64,000 bases of DNA from Stagonosporopsis chrysanthemi (lineage: Eukaryota; Ascomycota; Dothideomycetes; Pleosporales; Didymellaceae): assembly GCA_022560025.1 (NCBI GenBank), contig JAFISE010000151.1, positions 1 to 64,000 of the forward strand. Direction: 5' to 3'. Position numbers and translations under genes: made by a program. The notes under the pieces are model-generated. The model was not told the origin of the DNA, searched no databases, and worked only from the letters and a program-made list of their open reading frames with translations. Below, one piece after another: positions 43,408-56,800 of the stretch. Numbering within the stretch: position 1 is the stretch's first letter; the number at the start of each line of letters is the position of its first letter.

Positions 43408-46400
43408 CTTGGAGGAGGATAGACGGTCAAGTGACGGAGGGTGCTGACAGAAGGCTAGACCCCGGAGAGAATCTTCGAAAAGAGAACGACTGGCGCAAAG
43501 CGCAGAATGAAAGTCAATTCTGATACCTCTTGGATCTGTAACAGATGGACGGGGACGCAAGGGAGAACTTATACCTTCGAGTTGCCATCGGTACCACAGC
43601 CCTAGGCCCTTCGTGTTGCGCCCTCGATCCTGGACACAACGGGTGCACGGTGTCAGTGTCACAGCGGCAATTCAAGCTTCTAGCCTAGCGACCGGCGTGC
43701 ATTGGTAGCGCTTGGCTGCCAGGGCCGAGATTGGATATCTAGTGCAAATCGCCGCAACCCTGTACGCTCGCGCGCACCGTTTCGCACGCAATTCGGCCAC
43801 TGGTTCCCAGAAGTCGTAAGGCTCTCCACGACGTGCTTGATAAGGGTGGGCTGAAACCGGGATCATGGTTGCATCCAGAGCCAGGGCCATGGTCGACAAG
43901 CAACGTGGGGTTAGGGCCCTCCGCACACCCCTTCTTCAGGTTGCACATGGGTGCCCTCACGAGCACTGCACTCAGGCCCTCAATCCTCTTTCTGACGGGG
44001 TGCGGAACCGTCACCAGTCATGATTGTTCCGACGATACTGGATGCACTTTGCAAGTAGGGCAGATTGGCGCGCGGTCTCGACCTCGCCAAAGATGCAATT
44101 TGGCATCAAGACAAGCTTCAATAAGAGTGCGAAGAGTGCACGGCCACGCCAAGAGTGGTCTGGGCGCTTTAGGAAGGTAGCAGATCCTCTACACCACTTA
44201 CATCGCGCGGCTGATAGCTGCCACTATCATTTGGCCCATGGTTGCATGAAATCATCGGTCAGCCATCCTGATAAGGAACCCTTCTGGAATCTCAATCGGC
44301 TGTTGTTGTCTGGCCTTACTGCACGATCTCAGCCATTCGCAGCAAACCCAGGTCACCCGGTCAGTAAGCGCAGCCGCGATTTAACAAAAGCGGCCAACCA
44401 ACAGTTGAGCCATTTGAGTAAAACCGCGGGTGGGGGCGACTGTCGCGTGAGTTGTGCAGGATGACGGCTGTTGTATGGTCATACGAACGGCGGCTCCAAC
44501 TACCCTCCTGCATCCTTGCGCACAGGGCATGCCTCCCAACACTACCTGCCTGGTTCGGAGCGGGAACAGCTGGTGGCTGTTGCAATTTCTTAGCATTATT
44601 GTTCCATCCTTCGCAGAGAGAGCCGCTCGGAGTGGCTCCGCGGTACTATTTGGTGACCACATTTGTGACGGTCAATAATCTACAGGTGGCCATTCACAGC
44701 GCGAACATAGCATGGCTTCCAGTTGAAAGAACCACTTCGACAGTCATAGCCACGCCTGCGGTCGTCAACTTCACCAGCTACTGCTGTATTGTCTGCAACG
44801 TTCACGGACCCTTCTGCGCACGCGCGAGCTTGAACTCGAGGATAGTCTTGTGTCACCGCGAATGATCGAATACCCCTGGGAACTCAGACAGAAGCACGGG
44901 AATTCTGCAGCGTTCTGTGCTAACTGTCGTGAACGATGCACACTGTAATTGCGCAAGCTATTAGTGCCAATCTAGCTGTCTGGTAACAAAATTTCGAGTC
45001 TCAGCGTCGATACAGGGCGACCTCCACCGTTATCTTCTATCTCATCACCACCGCTAGCAGATCTCGAAAGCGAAGAATGGACGGCCGCTACATACAGCTT
45101 ATCTCTCGTTGTGCGACTACAAACACGCGCCTAGCTAATCTCTTAAACGCGCACCTCATCTCGGCTGACCTGCTTCTAGCTCTCTTACTCCATCCATAAA
45201 CCCATCAGGCACTCCTCCCTCTCGCACATACCAGAAGGCCAGCTTTGTCTGAGTCCATGGTACACTCAGCCCTCCGCTCGCTTTGCAATCCAGCTCGTGG
45301 CTCCTTTCCCCTATACAAAAGGCCCGATACGCATTCGACCACCAAATTGCTCCTCCACTCCTCTTCTTTACTGCATCACGATATATTATTACAACACCGC
45401 TCCCAATTGAACCTCACTGCGCCGCTATCGGCGCCTGGACCTCGTTCCCCAGCGTCCTGGTGCGAGTGGGTCTGCACGCGAAAGGTGGATGCGCAGAGCA
45501 TAGACCTCTGGGGAAGACTCCACCACACAGTTTCTATGTGGTAATAGCAACGCGGCGTGCGGCCGGACCGCGCACTGGTGAGTTGGAGCGTGGTCCGGGG
45601 TCTGGGGAAGAAGTGGATTGGTGTGTGATGCTTGACTGTGGTGTGAAAGGTAGGTTTGTGCATGTGTCACGATTCGAGAATTCATGAGCGAGGGATGCTG
45701 CGACAAGGAACAAATGCTCCAATGGTTTGTAGACGACGACAGTGGCACGCTGCCACCCTGCATATGAGACAGATGTTGTGTGCCTTTTGTCATCAGATAC
45801 AAGGACATTCTGCGTAAGAACCTGAATCCTCGTGTCACCTCTCAATGTTGAGCGCCTACGCATTTGTGCTGCGGATTGCTGCTGCACATCAACTTCTACC
45901 AGCGTGGCCCATTTCAAAGCGCGTGATTCAAGTCTATTAGAGAAATAGATCTTGTCATGGTGTCGAACTCTCAAGAACTAGCGAATATATGTAGAATCTT
46001 TCAACAATTGACATATCGTGTATGACCACTGCCCCCAACTCTTGTCAACGGAATTCCCAAGAGTGTTGGTGAAAGCAACTCAAGCACTTCGAAGACACGA
46101 CAAAAAAACCTCGTTCGCAGCCACCGCTTCACACTGATCTCCCTGTGGAACCCCCCCCCCCCCCTCCCAAATTTTAATCCAAGAACCAATGTCACAAGTA
46201 TTCATGTCTATTCATCGCAAAGTGACTCTTGATCCTCCTCGTCCCTTTACGCATCTCCACCAGTTTCCCCTCAAGCACCTCCTCAATCAGCCTGTGCCTC
46301 GCTGCACGAGCTCGCTCTTTTCTCGCGTCTGCAGCACCGATCAAACTATGGAACTGCACACAATACTGGGAGGGTCCGGAGTCGGACAGAATCACATCAG

Positions 46401-46505
46401 CTTTGTACTTTGCTTTCATCCACGATCACCGCATCGACTGGACGTGGATCGCACTCCCCGGTTGTAAATGCCGGGCGCTCTGCACATATTTCATTCCTTG
46501 CATCC
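43408..46505. other. Long intergenic, permease promoter to GCL subunit 3' end
   Basis: About 3.1 kb without a recognisable gene. The permease leader is pyrimidine-rich on the minus strand. A C-run occurs at 46151-46164. Open frames up to 147 codons look random. Confidence 0.45.
46151..46164. repeat. Poly-C run
   Basis: Fourteen consecutive C bases, in the 3' flank of the GCL regulatory subunit gene. Confidence 0.9.
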
Positions 46506-47478
46506 CTATTCGTCTCGTAGTTCTGCAGCCGCGAAATAGCCCTTATTCTCCACAACGCCTCTGTCTTTGACCACTGCTGTATACTTGACGACCCACTGGG
46601 GTGACACATCGCCCTTCAGGCCGTCTTTATTTGTTTCTCCAGCCAGCACCCCTGATCCATGCTCTCCAGACCCCAAAATCTGCCTCAATGTTCCTCTCGG
46701 TAGAATGTTCGTGCAGTCGTTATGCGTCAAAAGCTCGATCTGTTGTTGCTTTGCGTACAAGATGAGTGGCTTTGGCACTACACAGCAGTCCCGAACGTTG
46801 ATCTGATTGACGCTTGGCTTGATCGTTGTGTGCTCAAGAAACTTCTCCATTCGCGCAACACCAAACTCAGCGATTCCCAGCTTCGAGACCAGACCCTCGC
46901 TATGCAGCTTCTCCAGCGTCTTCCATGTTGCAGCCATGGTCTCAATGTCCTCCGGTGGCACCTCAGAGTCGTCGCAGCCCTCGGACGTCGACTGTGGGGC
47001 AGATGGCGAGTCCTCTAGATCCGAATCTTCGTCGTCTGCGTCGAATGATATCCCTGGGAAGCTGACGATGAGAAGGTCAATCGACTTGCTGCCCAGCTCC
47101 TTCAAGACCAATTCGATTGCTTCTCTTGTCTGGGCACATCGGCGGTCGGTGGGTATGTTCGGTAGGTAGAACAATTTGACGGTGATGTCGTAGGACTCGC
47201 GGGGCTCGGTGAGAGGTGACGGATCATGAGTCGGGACATATAGGCCACCGTTTGCTTGTGTAGTCCAGGACTTGTAGTTTGCGCCTGACAGCGTAGGAGG
47301 CGACTGGTGGTCCGTGAAGTTGGCGCGTAACGAGGAGGTGAGCTCTGTGTTCGATTTCTCGAAGAAGGGGCGCCGCATGACCGAGGGTCCCCCGGACATG
47401 ATGTTGCTGGGACAGTCAGACCTGTCGGATTCGGAAGAGGTGCTGGGCAACGTACGATGTGGACAGTATGAGCTTCAT
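46506..47478 (-). CDS. Glutamate-cysteine ligase regulatory subunit (GCLM-like)
   Basis: Modifier subunit that binds the catalytic glutamate-cysteine ligase, the first step of glutathione synthesis, and raises its activity; it has an aldo-keto-reductase-like fold without obvious redox role. Two exons are read, 47456-47478 and 46506-47406, giving 307 residues. The tiny 23-nt first exon gives MKLILSTSNIMSGGPSVMRR, spliced across a 49-nt intron; the frame upstream of the splice has no ATG, which favours this start. AKR-like features are YDITVKLFYLP, KSIDLLIVSFPGISFD, TMAATWKTLEKLHSEGLVSKLGIAEFG and KPSVNQINVRDCCVVPKPLILYAKQQQIELLTHND. An acidic insert (DADDEDSDLEDSPS) lies in the middle. It is divergent from APS1 across 394 bp. 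Confidence 0.9.
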
Positions 47479-47872
47479 GGCGAAAGTGGTGGCTCGTACG
47501 TGAGACTGGAGGTTTCTACGTCTACACAGCTGCTTGTGAAGACAGTGCTTTGGTTATGTGTGTTCCTTCTTTTTCTGTCTCCAGTGAAGGCAGTTTGTCA
47601 GCGACTGCTTAGTTATCCTCTAGTGCCACGACAAAAGACTACGGAGGGTGCGTGGAGATTTAGAGGGATTCTGCTATGGTGGCGCTTGGCTATGTCTATA
47701 GAGACAACCAATAAAAGTCCTAAGGTGAGCTGGCTGAGGCAGTGTTGGCATCAATGATGGCGGGGTGAACGTGCTTTGATGTTTCGCGCGGCTCTCCCCG
47801 CCGCCGCCGATCTCGTCGTGGTGCAACACATCCCAAGGCCACCGCAACGCTGTCCGACAGTACGCACCCATC
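47479..47872. other. Divergent promoter region, GCL subunit / APS1
   Basis: A compact 394-bp spacer between two divergent genes, which must carry both promoters. I see no named element. Confidence 0.5.
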
Positions 47873-48601
47873 ATGGCGATCAAGTGAGTCCTCACTACTG
47901 CACGCACGCTGCTGCACTGCAATCAGGATTAGCGTTACATGCTAATAGACTGCAAAGATACCTCATCCTACTCTCGCGGCAGGGCAAAGTGGTTGGTACC
48001 TCACCCTGACCCTTGTAATCATCTGCTGAAGCTTGCAGCGCCTAGCCAAGTGGTTCACCACGCTCGCACCCAAAGACAAGGCCAAAATCGTCAAAGACGT
48101 CTCCCAGCTCGTCCTCGCCCGCCGCACGCGCATGTGCAACTTCCTCGAGTACAAAGGTCAGTGGTGGGTCCCGGCAGGGGTAGCTCTTCGCTAGACTCAC
48201 ACAATCTTCCAGATACCAAGATCGTATATCGCCGCTATGCCTCGCTCTTCTTCATCGCCGGCTGCGACTCCACCGACAATGAGCTGATCGCTCTCGAAAT
48301 TGTCCACCGCTACGTCGAGCAGATGGACAAGTACTACGGCAATGTGTGCGAGCTCGACATCATCTTCAACTTCCAGAAGGCCTACTTCATCCTCGACGAG
48401 CTGCTGCTGGCCGGCGAGATGCAAGAGAGCAGCAAGAAGAACGTGCTGCGTTGCATAGGGCAGCAGGACAGCCTGGAGGACATGGAGGTGAGCGAACTGG
48501 GCCCTTGATCTTCGTTCTCTCCCACACGCCCAGCGCCTGGTGGCTGACACTCGGCCGCCGCTGCCCAGGCCGAGGACGACATTCACTCGAAGATCATGTA
48601 G
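47873..48601 (+). CDS. APS1: AP-1 clathrin adaptor sigma subunit
   Basis: Small subunit of the AP-1 adaptor for clathrin transport between trans-Golgi and endosomes. Five exons are read: 47873-47883, 47958-47991, 48039-48156, 48213-48487 and 48569-48601, giving 156 residues, the exact family length. The sequence reads [98 protein letters not shown] and [21 protein letters not shown]. It ends [18 protein letters not shown]. The [14 protein letters not shown] Arg/Lys segment and Leu residues form the dileucine-signal binding side. The second intron uses a GTTGGT donor, needed to keep the conserved GKVRLAKWF. The short first exon (11 nt) hides the gene from simple open-frame searches. Confidence 0.93.
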
Positions 48602-49726
48602 CGAGTCGATAGCGGCCTGTTTCGAGAGAAATCACGAACGATCACTGACCGTGTCGCCCCCCGGCACCAGGAAGCTGAGGAGTTTAAGGGACGTCTGCAA
48701 AATACCGGCATTTTGTAGCATCACAGGGACAGCATTGCACGGCGTTCGGCGCATCAAGCACGGAGTTATACGGCGCAGAGAACATGGCGATTGGAGAACG
48801 CACCATCAGTCATCCTGTCGTGATACGCAGATGACTATGGTTGTACTCTGCCTACTACAACAATACACCCCAGTCTGGCGGGCGATGGGCCCGTCCAGCA
48901 GGTTTGGCACTAGCGGTCTGTGGGACTCGAACGTGATTCAATGTCATGATATCGAGATTGCTCCTTTGACTTCCCACCTCTCTTTCCCTTTGTTTCTGTT
49001 CTAACAAGCTCAACCATTCGGCTACAGACAACCCTGCAGCATACTACACTCAATACAAACGTGACAGCAAGCGGTTCGGATCGTGTTCGATCCTTCTCCC
49101 AGAACCCTAGCATCTACTCAATCATTTCATTGTTGTCGAGCTCCTCCAGGACTCGTTCTCAGGCAACCAACGCTGCTGTCCTGCTCTTCAATGTGCTCCC
49201 GGCGCCGGCCCACCACCATCTTGTTCACTCCACATGAGCACATAGTTCGAAACAATTAACAACAGCTGCGACACCACTCATGGCCTCTCGCTGTGCCACT
49301 CCGATCATCATGAGATGTTCGTTGGTCGACATGGGATGCCGCAGTCGGCTGCAGTCTGGCCAATTAGGAAAGGCAAGCCGGGCACCTGGCCCGCCGCTTT
49401 AGACCGCCAAGTCAACTCCGCAACGCAACACCGCTCTTCTACGACGTACGACGCAATCGGCCTCACACCACCCACCCCCTCGACAACTATATGTCCCCCG
49501 CCTGCTAGACGACTGTCTGGCCGTTCCAACAGGATCTTCACCTCTCCGCAGCCAGCCTAGAGTTGTTGCTATCTGTTGCATCGGCTCGCGCAGGCCCATC
49601 CTACGATAAAGGAGCACCAACACAGCCAGCAGCTTCGGCACGCTGCCACACAGCCACGAGCATCCCAGAATCAATCGCGCCATCATCAGCTGTTCACGGC
49701 GATAGCAAGGAATCTGATCCGACATA
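48602..49726. other. Intergenic, APS1 to MAF1
   Basis: About 1.1 kb between tandem plus-strand genes. It contains a tRNA-like pattern of A-box and B-box motifs on the minus strand at 48913-49032 that I do not accept as a functional tRNA. Nothing else is recognised. Confidence 0.45.
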
Positions 49727-50824
49727 ATGAAGGTGCGTACTCATTGCCAACGATGCGTTTAGGCGTCTGATGATGTAACTAACCCGAGCGACCCGTAGTA
49801 CCTTGATTTGTGCGCACTCCACGAGGTCAACCTCGCCCTCAACTTTGACACCCAAGATACGGCCATCATCGGTGGCTGCGACCTCTGGACTGTCAAAGCA
49901 GCTGGTAGCGACAAGAAACTCTACAAGCGCATCGAGAACACGCTCGAAGCCAGACACAAAGACCACCTTGCAGCTATTGCAGATTTTTCCGAGCAAGCTG
50001 CTGCGCAATTCGCTGACGACATCGATGTCGAAAGGGATACACCGTTCGGCAGCTTCAACGAGTCGTCGAATAGGCACACGTTCGCCTATCTTATTGCGAC
50101 CTTGAATGCGACACACATCGACTACGACTTCGCCAATACCCTCAACCCTGACGAATTTCGTCGTGAAACCCAGCAGAGCTTCATGCACAAGGTCGATCAG
50201 ACCATGTACTATCTGCGACCGCAGGTGTACTCTGCCGGCCTGCCCGCAGGTGCTGTCACACCCCTTGGGTCTCCCATATGGAGCCCACGCTCCTGGCAAC
50301 TGTTGGACAGCGAAATGGACATGACCGCCTGCGAGTACTACGCCTGGGAGCCGTCAGACGACCCGTTCGCCGACGACGGCGCTATCTGGAGTCATCACTT
50401 CTTCCTCTACAACCGCGATCGCAAGCGCGTTAGCTACTTCTACCTACGTGGCATATCGGCCCTTTCGCCCAGCCCCAGCATGTCCATGTCCCTGATGAGC
50501 AAGTTTAAGCAGTCCAACCATGAATCCAGCACCAACGCTGGGTCCCGCAAGAGGGCCGAGTACTGGCTCGGGGACCGCGCGCGTAAGGGTCTTGAGGCAT
50601 ACGGCGACAGCGACGAGCTGGACAACATGGTCATCGATCACCCTGGCGATGTCGTCGATGCAGACCAGGACCGGTTCGTGCCGATCCGTGAGATGAGCAC
50701 GGACGCCGACTACTACGAGAGCGAGGGCGACAGCGATGTGGAGAGTCTAGTCGAGATGCACAAGCGTAAGAGGAGCGGCGTGCGTACCATGAGCGAGGGC
50801 ATCATGGATCGTATGGAGCTTTGA
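49727..50824 (+). CDS. MAF1: RNA polymerase III repressor MAF1
   Basis: Phospho-regulated repressor that binds Pol III and blocks tRNA and 5S synthesis under starvation or stress, downstream of TOR and PKA. The first exon is only 6 nt (ATG AAG, 49727-49732); a 66-nt intron follows, and exon 2 is 49799-50824, giving 343 residues. MKYLDLCALHEVNLALNFDTQD is the family N-terminus. Conserved blocks include IGGCDLWTVKAAGSDKKLYKRIE, LIATLNATHIDYDFAN, PRSWQLLDSEMDMTACEYYAWEPSDDPFADDGAIWSHHFFLYN and KRVSYFYLRGIS. A Ser-rich segment (SALSPSPSMSMSLMSKFK) and the linker after the first Maf1 box are likely phosphorylation regions. The acidic C-terminus ends with a KRKRSGVR basic patch, a possible nuclear localisation signal. 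Confidence 0.94.
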
Positions 50825-53800
50825 GCTTTACGACCTCGACCCTTGACCTCCACTCAACGTTCTCGTCAATCAACTTGACAGTGCACAGCCATGCACTTAC
50901 GACGCTTTCCATACCTTACCTGGGGTTGCATGTACCGGCGTTCAGGGCCTGACTTTTCCGCGCGACTAATCCACTGGGCGGACACAGAGCGTGTCCTAAG
51001 CTCGACGACTACGACAGGGCGTTACGGTCGGTGGGAGCGACGCGTTTACCGCCTTTGTGTATTGTGTCTCGAGATACCCTTTTCCTTTGCTCATCAATCG
51101 TCGTGCTATTCATCGCTTCGGGTCTGTTTTTTTATACAACTGTTCATGGTTTGCGGGCTGGTACGGCCCGCTTTGTCAGGTTTTAAGTAGCGAATCAATC
51201 ATGTTATTGTGAACGCGAGTTAATGCATTGTGCTTTCGCAAGTGGGATTCTCCAATAAGTGCAATTGCTTGAGACACCGTTCAAACTGAGTAACTCAAAC
51301 TGATAATCGCACCCATCCATGGCACCCCAGACCTGCCCTCGTCGCAGCGTCTTCAACGTCAGCATCTTCACCATCAGACGGGTTGGCTGGAAGCTACTCG
51401 CAATGCAAGCGATCTCGGTTTCAGGAGAGACGGGGTCACAGTACCTTGGAAACGTCTTCAGTGTACTGCACCGATAAAGAGCTGCCCCCCTTCAACTTGG
51501 TCGAGAGTGCGGGAGGCCGCTCGGTGTGAGTAGCAGCGCCATGGACCGAGTCCGCAGAGCGGCATAGTGGTACGCGTTCAACGACATGCATTGTCTCCAT
51601 GGTTTTGTTGGCCAGGAGCTCTATCGAGCGAAGATCACAGAGTACGTCAAGACACGGCCGCAGTATCAAGATATAACAAAACATTACCCAGCAACCTTGA
51701 GCTCTGCTGCCCTTGCAATGTTGCACGTGGGATAAGACAGGGGCCTTTTCCAGAGGCGGCGCGGAACTCACGGTGGCTCTTCTTGGTTGGGGTTGGAACA
51801 CTGTCGGGGGTGTAGACCGGCACAACGTAACGAGGTGCATGAACGGCCTCTTGGACAGTCAGAGGGCTTCGCGCCTATAGCTGGCTGGCTGTTCATACTC
51901 CATGTATTGCTAGCAGATCCTGCTTTGATTTCTCGCTGGTTTCACGGATGGAGGACGGCACATCTGCAGTCTCTACTTGTGTGCATGCATTCTGGTATTC
52001 ACTAGTATCTTCAGGCGTTGTGGTAGTTTTGCAACATTGTCTTATCCTCAGCACCCGCTTTTCGGCGGCAGAAAAGCCGACGGACGCTTCAGAGTCAGTG
52101 CCTCTAGGCCTGCTCAGTTCCGGGTCAAGATCGCTGTACTTGTAGTCCACGTCTTATGGTCTCATTCCAGGGATTTTGCCGATCAGATTGTCTGAAAGAA
52201 GCCTTTTTGCCAACGCTGATGTTGCTTCTGCAAGACGAGACCGGATTGTGGGCGCCTTTGAGCAGATTCGAGGTGCTTGCGTGCAACAGGTCTGCTCCCA
52301 AGCACAATTAGATGGCAGCTGCGATCGAGTTTACTGATGCACGAACCGACTGAGTGTTGGGTCTGGATTCTTGTGATCGGTTCTAACGAATATACGTGAT
52401 GGCATATCTGACCTTCGCGTTGCCTATTTCTATATACATAGTAGCTTGTCCACAGCGGGATGATAGCCTTCCTTTTGATATGGGGGTTTCTTCACCGCAC
52501 GAATAGGCCTCGATATCTCTTTGAAATCTGTTAAGCATCCTAAAACTTGTTTCTGTGCTTCATGTCTCGACACTAACATGGTCGGCACTAGATGTTGTTT
52601 TGACACTCACAAGCAAGTACAGAAACTGGCAAATGCATCATAGCCGGACCAACAGTAAGTTCATAGACACCTTACTGATGTGGTTGCCTAGCCACTTTCT
52701 TGACGAGATGTGTTGATATGCTTCTCAAGCCATCATTTGGAAGTTCGACAACCGTCGCTGAACTAGGCAGATTGACCGGCCATCACTGACTTTTGTTGAC
52801 ATGGGGACAAGATACATCGGGAGAACAGAAGCGCTGTGCGAGCGCCATGTGCATCAATTGTGAATCAGCCTTGAGGAACACTACTACAGACAACAAATCA
52901 TAAAGCTGAAAGAAATTGAATTTGGTTCTCATAGAGCGCTCGAAATACCACACCACACACCAGCAACATTGAGAAGGTGCTCTTTCCTCCGAACCCGACG
53001 CATCTACTGACTGCAGTGTGACCTCGACTGTTACCCACCGAGGATCTGCGAACCATGGACCCTTTGAGTCGTCATCTCCAGCACCACAGCTTTGCCGTTG
53101 GGCGTGCGTCGTGTAACGCCGGTGTTTCGCGCCAGCAGAGAAACGGTGCCGGTGAGTGGAGTGCTGGGCCCAGCACCTAGTTCAGGAATGATGCACGGCA
53201 GGCTCACGAGGTCGGAGAATTGTCCACTGGGAGTGTTGTGGCATGTGTGGATGCGGTGAGGGATGTGGATGCCCATGGCGATCGTAATGTGCCCGTAACC
53301 TTGGGTTGTACAAGATCTCGGATTACTGTTCTTTGTACACCTGGTTGTGTGAGATAGTCGCACGCCGATGCTTTCACAGTCGGTATGCGTCCGACAACGT
53401 TCAACCTTGCGCTCTCGCATGTAGCGTTCAATCTTGATGTACGTCACGATGTCTAAAGCACGGTCGTGAGCTTTGCTGTCCAAGGATCACCTGGAGGCTC
53501 TGCGAGCCGTTGATACCCTTACTGAACTTGCCGGAGGCGATGCTGATTGATGAAGTATACCGTCCCGCAGCGACAGGCTTTCTTTCTTACTCGCAACAGC
53601 GTCTAGATCGTTGTTCCAGCGTTTGCTAACCATTAGGCCCGCATGGATAACACAGCCTAGTTGCATTCCACCACTCAGTACATCTCGTTGTTTCTCACTC
53701 ACTTCTTGTCGAAGTTGGAATGGACCATTTGGGCTCCACGACAAGAGACATCCGAGCAATTTGTTCTTTGGGCTATGGTGATTCTTCACGACGTTTAACT

Positions 53801-56800
53801 TGAGCTAAATGAAGATGGTCAAAGCTGGTTAACATGGCGAGTATCAAGACAGACGTCAAAATCCCAATGAGCTGCACGACATCATCCTGATCTTACCACC
53901 GATGCGCGCGGCTTACTGGTACTTGAGGACAACCCGGAAGATGTGGCGACCCTGATTGGGACCCTTTTGATCATCGTCGCGCAAAGACATGCATTAGTAT
54001 ATGCATGACGCGTATCACATTCGGAAGCAACGCCCGCGTTGTAGACTTACCGCAGATTTGTCCTATGTCACCTCAGTAGATGCGCCGGATACAACTTTCT
54101 CTCGAACGAAGCCAAAAGAAGGTTGGCTGGCACAAATCCCCGCATCCAGCAGCCTTGAAATGGACCATATTGCGTTGGGCAGGTACTTGCTGTGTCCAGG
54201 TCATGACTGAGCCATTTTGTTTCGGTGTTCGCCGTTAGAACCAGGTACCCAAGAGCCATTCTCGCGTACAGGTACATATTCGAATGAGCAGTGTGCCACA
54301 CCTTGCTGCATGCAAGGTTTGGCTAACCGTAGTGCGATTTGCTCCCACACTTCGCAGAACGTGCATCTGGTTATTGGACCAATCGATTGCCGAATTCGGT
54401 TCACAACCGAAAGCAACAGCCACGTCCACCTATGACAAAAGTGTACAAGGGCTGATTTGGAGCGACGTAGGGTCGAGTGTTGCTCGATTAGCAACCATGC
54501 TGTGTTGTTCAGCCGGTCTCGACCCTCCGAGGCGTTCGCTGTGCGCAAGCAGGTCAGTTACAAGAATTGCATGTGGCATTGAGTCGCAGCTTCAAGTTCG
54601 TGCTGCTCTGCCGACTCTATGCAGCTGCACTGCTCCATGAAAACCTTTCGCCTGTCCCTTGCGCTGGCTTTTCAGCTCGGACGCGACGTGTGGATGACAG
54701 ACGAGGTCAGGCATAGAGTCCAGATGCTGACCGTTTTCAGCTGAGCTGCATCCTACAGCTTGGTCTAGCGCTGTTAGTTTCAAATTCACGATCTGAGTGC
54801 GGCGTCCCCGCGTCTGGTTCGTGGAGAAAGCAAACCATGCCACCTCCATTCACTACCAAGCGAGTCGGATGGCACCGGGAGGTAGTCGCGTTGCTGTATA
54901 GAGCTGTGAGTGGTCTGGTCGCTTGCTGAGGTGTCTTTGTTGGGACACGGAGGCAACATGCGCGTCGCGTGTGAGTGGCTGTTGCAGATGAGGCTCCGCG
55001 CAGGCGGCGTCGCGGATACATGGAGCTGGATTCGCAAGCAACGCGTGTACCGCCACAGTTTGAGCGGATATGTGGACTGACATTAGCTTCAGAATGTCGC
55101 ATCAAAAATTCGTTGTGTTATCACCGACAGGCCGACCTTGTTCCTGGTGGGGTTGGGAGCTATCGGCCTGAAACAAGGGAAGTACAGCCACCAGCGTGTT
55201 GTCATTGGCTTAGACACGCCAAGCCACCGTCATGAGATTCCTTATTTAGGCACGAGCAAATTCGAGGCTTCGGAAATTGGCAATCTTAGCAACAAAGACA
55301 CATTTTACCGCAAGACAAACCTGAGAGATGCAACGTAAACGATAAGTCATTGCTGGTGGCTGGGTAGCCATATCCGTCTGACACTTGATTGGCTTGAAAA
55401 CATTGCAGAGAATAGCGGCGGTCAGGGGCCGTGCCACCAGCTCATCTACCAAAGTTTGACAGTGACAGGTAACGAATGCCAGCCGATGTGTTGTTGGATC
55501 CCACCAGCAATTCAAAGTCAATTACGCGCGACGGAGCGGTTGCTGAGTGATTTCTGCAGATTTGATTGATGGTGTTCCGCGGTTGTAAACAGACACTTGC
55601 GCGAAGCAACAACGGATACCTTGACGAAAACGCCGGACTCCAGATAGTAGATGCCCAGCACGTGGTATGTAAGGAACGTTCAAATGAACCGGTCAGAAAA
55701 TGGAGACATCACAATCTACCGCTGCACGGCTCGGAAAAAAAAAGATGAACCAGTAATCGCTGGTGCAAGGCTACTACAGTCCGCGCGAAGCTGGTGGGTG
55801 CGAGTGAAAACGGTTCCCACGCGATTCTCCACGGATCGGACCCCTGGTGATTTCGCAGCGCGTTGTGTGACGTTCGGTCGTTGAAGCAACTTCGTATCCT
55901 CGTAAAATCTACTCACTTTCAGTACCTGGCCTTTGCTGGGAGAAATGGCAGATTTAGGTGGAACCGATAGCAAATGAAGATTTGCATTGCCATTTTTCTG
56001 TCTCGGAGCCACTGACTTTTGGTCCCTGTAGATCGTCTTGAGTGCGGGAGACGGGCCTACCATGTTGGTGGCATACCTGTCCGATGCGCGGTGTAGAACT
56101 GCGAAAGGGTCACGGGGCCGAACCTGATCTAGATGGATGAAGCATCGCTGCTCGGCTAGACTTGCGACGATGAGGCTGCCGGGACCTGCTTGCAGCGACG
56201 CCGTCTGAAGGATATTCGTGGTGGGCCTAGATCGACGTGCCGGACATTGCAAGCGCATTAAAGGCAGCAAAAGCAAAAGTGCAGATAATCGGCCCGTACA
56301 GAGTCGGAAGAAGGAGTGCAGATGGCAATGCAGAACGCGTAGTACAAATGCCAGAATGCAGGCTCTGGTTCGGCCTTCCGAGACATGCAGGGTGTTGAAT
56401 ATGGCGCATCCTGGCCACCGTACGAACAGTCGTTGGCTGCCTGCTGTACCAGTGAGCGTCCAGCTGCTGTCAAGATGACTGCGACTGCTGGGTCCATGTC
56501 TTTCAGCATCGCAAAACAGCATCGCGAGACAACATGTCGATACACAGGCTGGACACGCCTGGGCAGAGGCAAAGCCATCGAGGCGCCCGTCTCTCCCGCT
56601 TCTCCGCATTTTTATCGGCCAGGACTATTTATGGTGGCGAGGACGAGCTCCTCGTTCTCGTTGACGAATGCGGCAAAGGCCAGTGATAGTGTCGCTGCTC
56701 TGGGACGGATGCTGCTAGGCATGCAGGGGCAAGTGGACGCCTCTGGTTGGATTGGATCGCCAACTGCGGCATATCAAATAGAAAACTGGCAACCGGCTGC

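Noticed and set aside
53031..53483. 150-codon minus-strand frame in the gene desert
   Set aside because: The first half looks random and no domain is seen. A relic gene is possible but unsupported.
55716..56609. 297-codon minus-strand frame
   Set aside because: Cys/Arg/Leu-rich random-looking composition, no motif, and stop-free by base composition rather than coding signal.
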